Assembly (NCBI RefSeq): GCF_003313335.1
Contig: NZ_QMHP01000001.1
Location: forward strand, 124,001-188,000
Length of the DNA stretch: 64,000 bases
Reading direction: 5' to 3'
From: Pedobacter zeaxanthinifaciens
GTDB taxonomy: Bacteria > Bacteroidota > Bacteroidia > Sphingobacteriales > Sphingobacteriaceae
The notes under the pieces: model-generated
The model's input: only the letters and a program-made list of their open reading frames with translations
Database searches by the model: none
Told to the model about the DNA's origin: nothing
Translations under genes and position numbers: made by a program
Shown here: one piece after another, positions 62,595 to 64,000 of the stretch
Layout of the letters: each line of letters opens with the position of its first letter
Numbering within the stretch: the stretch's first letter is position 1

Positions 62595-62727
62595 TAATGC
62601 TACAAAGTTGCAATAAAAATATCGAAACACGAAGTATTTTGTGTCTTTTTATTGAAGTAGATTGTAAATCTTACCATTGCAGAAGTTACAACCTAACTAT
62701 TTCTTAAAATAGAGCTCAGGAAAAATC

Positions 62728-63033
62728 TTATTCCTGTTCGGTATTTGCTGATTTTTTCGTGGTGCGTGGCTTGGCAGCCTTTGCTTTAACATCCTGTTCT
62801 TCAGGTTTGGTATCATTTGCCACCACTGGCGCTTCAGTTACAGGCTTAGCTGTTTTTTCAATTTCTTTGGCGAAAGAGGAGGCCGCCTTTTCGATTAATT
62901 TTTTAAGCTTTCTGTTAGGTTCTGCAAAGGAAGAAATTAAGTTACTTAGGTCGTTAACTAAATTGGCTTTAACAGCTTTTATTGATTTTTTACGATTGGC
63001 TTTAAGCTGTGCTTTTTGTTTGTTTTTCTTCAT
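62728..63033 (-). CDS. Small basic Lys/Ala-rich protein
   Basis: A 101-residue protein with an N-terminal KKNKQKAQLKANRKKSIKAVKANL stretch, a middle helix (LSNLISSFAEPNRKLKKLIEKAASSFAKEIEK, about 30-60) and a Lys/Ala/Pro/Thr-rich tail (KAAKPRTTKKSANTEQE) like histone-H1-type tails. No signal peptide is evident. Such proteins in Bacteroidota may bind DNA, which is inference from composition. A -7 promoter match lies 17 bases upstream. Confidence 0.7.
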   Translation of the reverse strand: MKKNKQKAQLKANRKKSIKAVKANLVNDLSNLISSFAEPNRKLKKLIEKAASSFAKEIEKTAKPVTEAPVVANDTKPEEQDVKAKAAKPRTTKKSANTEQE

Positions 63034-63049
63034 GAAATTGCTTTTTCTG

Positions 63050-63057
63050 CAAAACTA
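63050..63057 (-). promoter_or_regulatory. Candidate -7 element for the basic protein gene
   Basis: On the minus strand this reads TAGTTTTG, a full match to TAnnTTTG, and lies 17 bases before the ATG at 63033. The leader would be short. No -33 partner was found. Confidence 0.35.
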
Positions 63058-63095
63058 GGGCATTACGAGGTTAAGTGTATATTATCATTTTGTTA

Positions 63096-63118
63096 ATGTT
63101 AACTATTGCTGTTAACAT
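63096..63118. promoter_or_regulatory. Inverted repeat ATGTTAAC-N7-GTTAACAT
   Basis: Perfect 8-base arms (63096-63103 and 63111-63118) have a 7-base spacer. It lies between the basic protein gene and the truncated gene at the right edge, about 63 bases upstream of the former. The spacing fits a dimeric repressor site; the protein is unknown. Confidence 0.4.
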
Positions 63119-63268
63119 AAAATTGATATAGGTAGCTGCCTAGCTATAAAACTAGTTTCTTCAGTATTTAACTAACGCAATAATGATATCAATCACTTTT
63201 TGGTGTGACCAAACAAAAGAAAAAAAGTGGGCTACATCAATATTTTTGGCGAAAACTATAATTCATTT

Positions 63269-64000
63269 ATGCCGCACAAATTTCACATTCCAGTTTTAGG
63301 TTTAGGTTTTTCGATAGATACACCCTTAAAAGTAGCCCGTTACGGCATTTCGTCTGTGGTTTCTATCGTTGATGATGAGCTAACGGAAAGGATGCGCAAA
63401 TATCATTCAAAGCTGAATGGTATTACTTATAGCGCAATAGAAAAAAAGGAGAAGCAGTTCAGGACCAAACGTATCACGGCTTATTTGAATCTTTTACATG
63501 ATTTGATTGACGAACAATTTGAAGACCTCAAGCAACAAGATTTTATTGAAGGTAATGATATTTGCAGGTATTTCGAATTGCTACCTATGGCCTCACAACT
63601 CAGGCAGGGATACGAATTGATGATGGAGTACCCGGAAGGTGAAAGCAAAAAGATATTTCAGCAACTATTACGTTCCAAAATGGTAAAAGGTAGTATTGAT
63701 GTAAATATCATGGCAAAAGTAGATAAGCTGAACTTTGCCAAAGGGGAATACCTTGGAGATGATCAAACTGATGCGCTTGCAGCTTTAAAAGGATTTGCCG
63801 AAAGCAAGCTTAATGGTGCTGTGGTGCTATCTGCAGGCATGAACCCAAAATTGTATGCCTTTATTGAAAGATTTAAAGCTTTTTATCCTAATGATAAAGC
63901 TGAGTTCGATAAGCGTATTATACTTAAAGTCAGTGATTTTAGGTCTGCATTAATTCAATCTAAGTTTCTTGCAAAAAAAGGGCTTTGGGTGTCCGAATTT
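63269..64000 (+). CDS. Conserved protein of unknown function, N-terminal part (truncated by window end)
   Basis: The visible 244 codons run off the right edge with no stop. The start ATG at 63269 leads to PHKFHIPVLGLGFSIDTPLKVARYG, then ISSVVSIVDDELTERMRK. The LGLGFSIDTPLKVARYGI segment recalls proteins of Bacteroidota that I associate weakly with TIM-barrel flavin-dependent enzymes such as nitronate monooxygenase-like or glutamate-synthase-like proteins. This is not certain. No signal peptide is seen, so it is probably cytoplasmic. TATTTTTG (63241-63248), a match to TAnnTTTG, lies 28 bases upstream. Confidence 0.6.
   Translation, partial: MPHKFHIPVLGLGFSIDTPLKVARYGISSVVSIVDDELTERMRKYHSKLNGITYSAIEKKEKQFRTKRITAYLNLLHDLIDEQFEDLKQQDFIEGNDICRYFELLPMASQLRQGYELMMEYPEGESKKIFQQLLRSKMVKGSIDVNIMAKVDKLNFAKGEYLGDDQTDALAALKGFAESKLNGAVVLSAGMNPKLYAFIERFKAFYPNDKAEFDKRIILKVSDFRSALIQSKFLAKKGLWVSEF

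Overview
The window looks like a chromosome segment of a Bacteroidota species of the family Sphingobacteriaceae, most likely Pedobacter or a close relative. The signs are SusC/SusD pairs, a hybrid two-component sensor, TAnnTTTG-type promoter elements, leaders without clear Shine-Dalgarno sequences, and many short lipoproteins with a CKK start after cleavage. The genus is inferred from gene content; no database search was possible.

Layout. 1-6669: tail of a probable GH18 enzyme, then a co-oriented block of secreted carbohydrate enzymes (GH2, alginate-lyase-fold protein, parallel beta-helix lyase-like protein, GH88). 6670-7178: repeat-rich spacer. 7179-14125: fabF, a POT peptide transporter, thiolase plus a secreted unknown, and an SPFH/PH-like/Arc-like operon with overlapping genes. 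14270-16345: a PgpH-type 7TM-HD protein. 16414-16597: tRNA-Ser(GCT) and tRNA-Pro(TGG) behind a consensus promoter. 16856-29787: a LytS/LytTR-type two-component system followed by two tight operons of small secreted proteins and lipoproteins, each with a beta/gamma-crystallin-like protein, plus an AraC regulator and a cupin protein between them. 30166-50462: a polysaccharide utilisation locus (PUL) with a divergent arrangement: GH88 and two PL12-type lyases on the minus strand; SusC, SusD, a small Spy/CpxP-like protein, a heparin-lyase-I-like protein and a sulfatase on the plus strand; then a secreted protein with an odd C-terminus, a hybrid two-component regulator and a LacI-type regulator. 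50802-64000: a double-kinase hybrid sensor, small proteins, an SDR enzyme, a membrane histidine kinase, an AraC regulator divergent from an isomerase/ribulokinase operon, a His-rich metal-type pair of small genes, and a truncated gene at the right edge.

How the genes fit together. The PUL (two PL12-type lyases, a heparin-lyase-I-like lyase, GH88 unsaturated uronyl hydrolase, sulfatase, SusC/D) reads as a machine for a sulfated uronic-acid polysaccharide, with heparin/heparan sulfate the best guess. Both PL12 proteins keep Asn, Tyr and His at the same mutual spacing as the catalytic residues recalled for P. heparinus heparinase III. The enzyme block at 273-6669 has no SusC/D and may be a satellite of this or another PUL.

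The most interesting signal is at 16766-29787. A 36-base motif with two 9-base half-sites repeating every 21 bases occurs upstream of the LytS/LytTR operon (16766), the first secreted operon (20344) and the second secreted operon (27509). In all three places it lies 63-64 bases before a weak -7 promoter element. This is the geometry expected for LytTR-domain binding, and it suggests that the two-component system activates itself and both crystallin operons as one regulon of unknown function.
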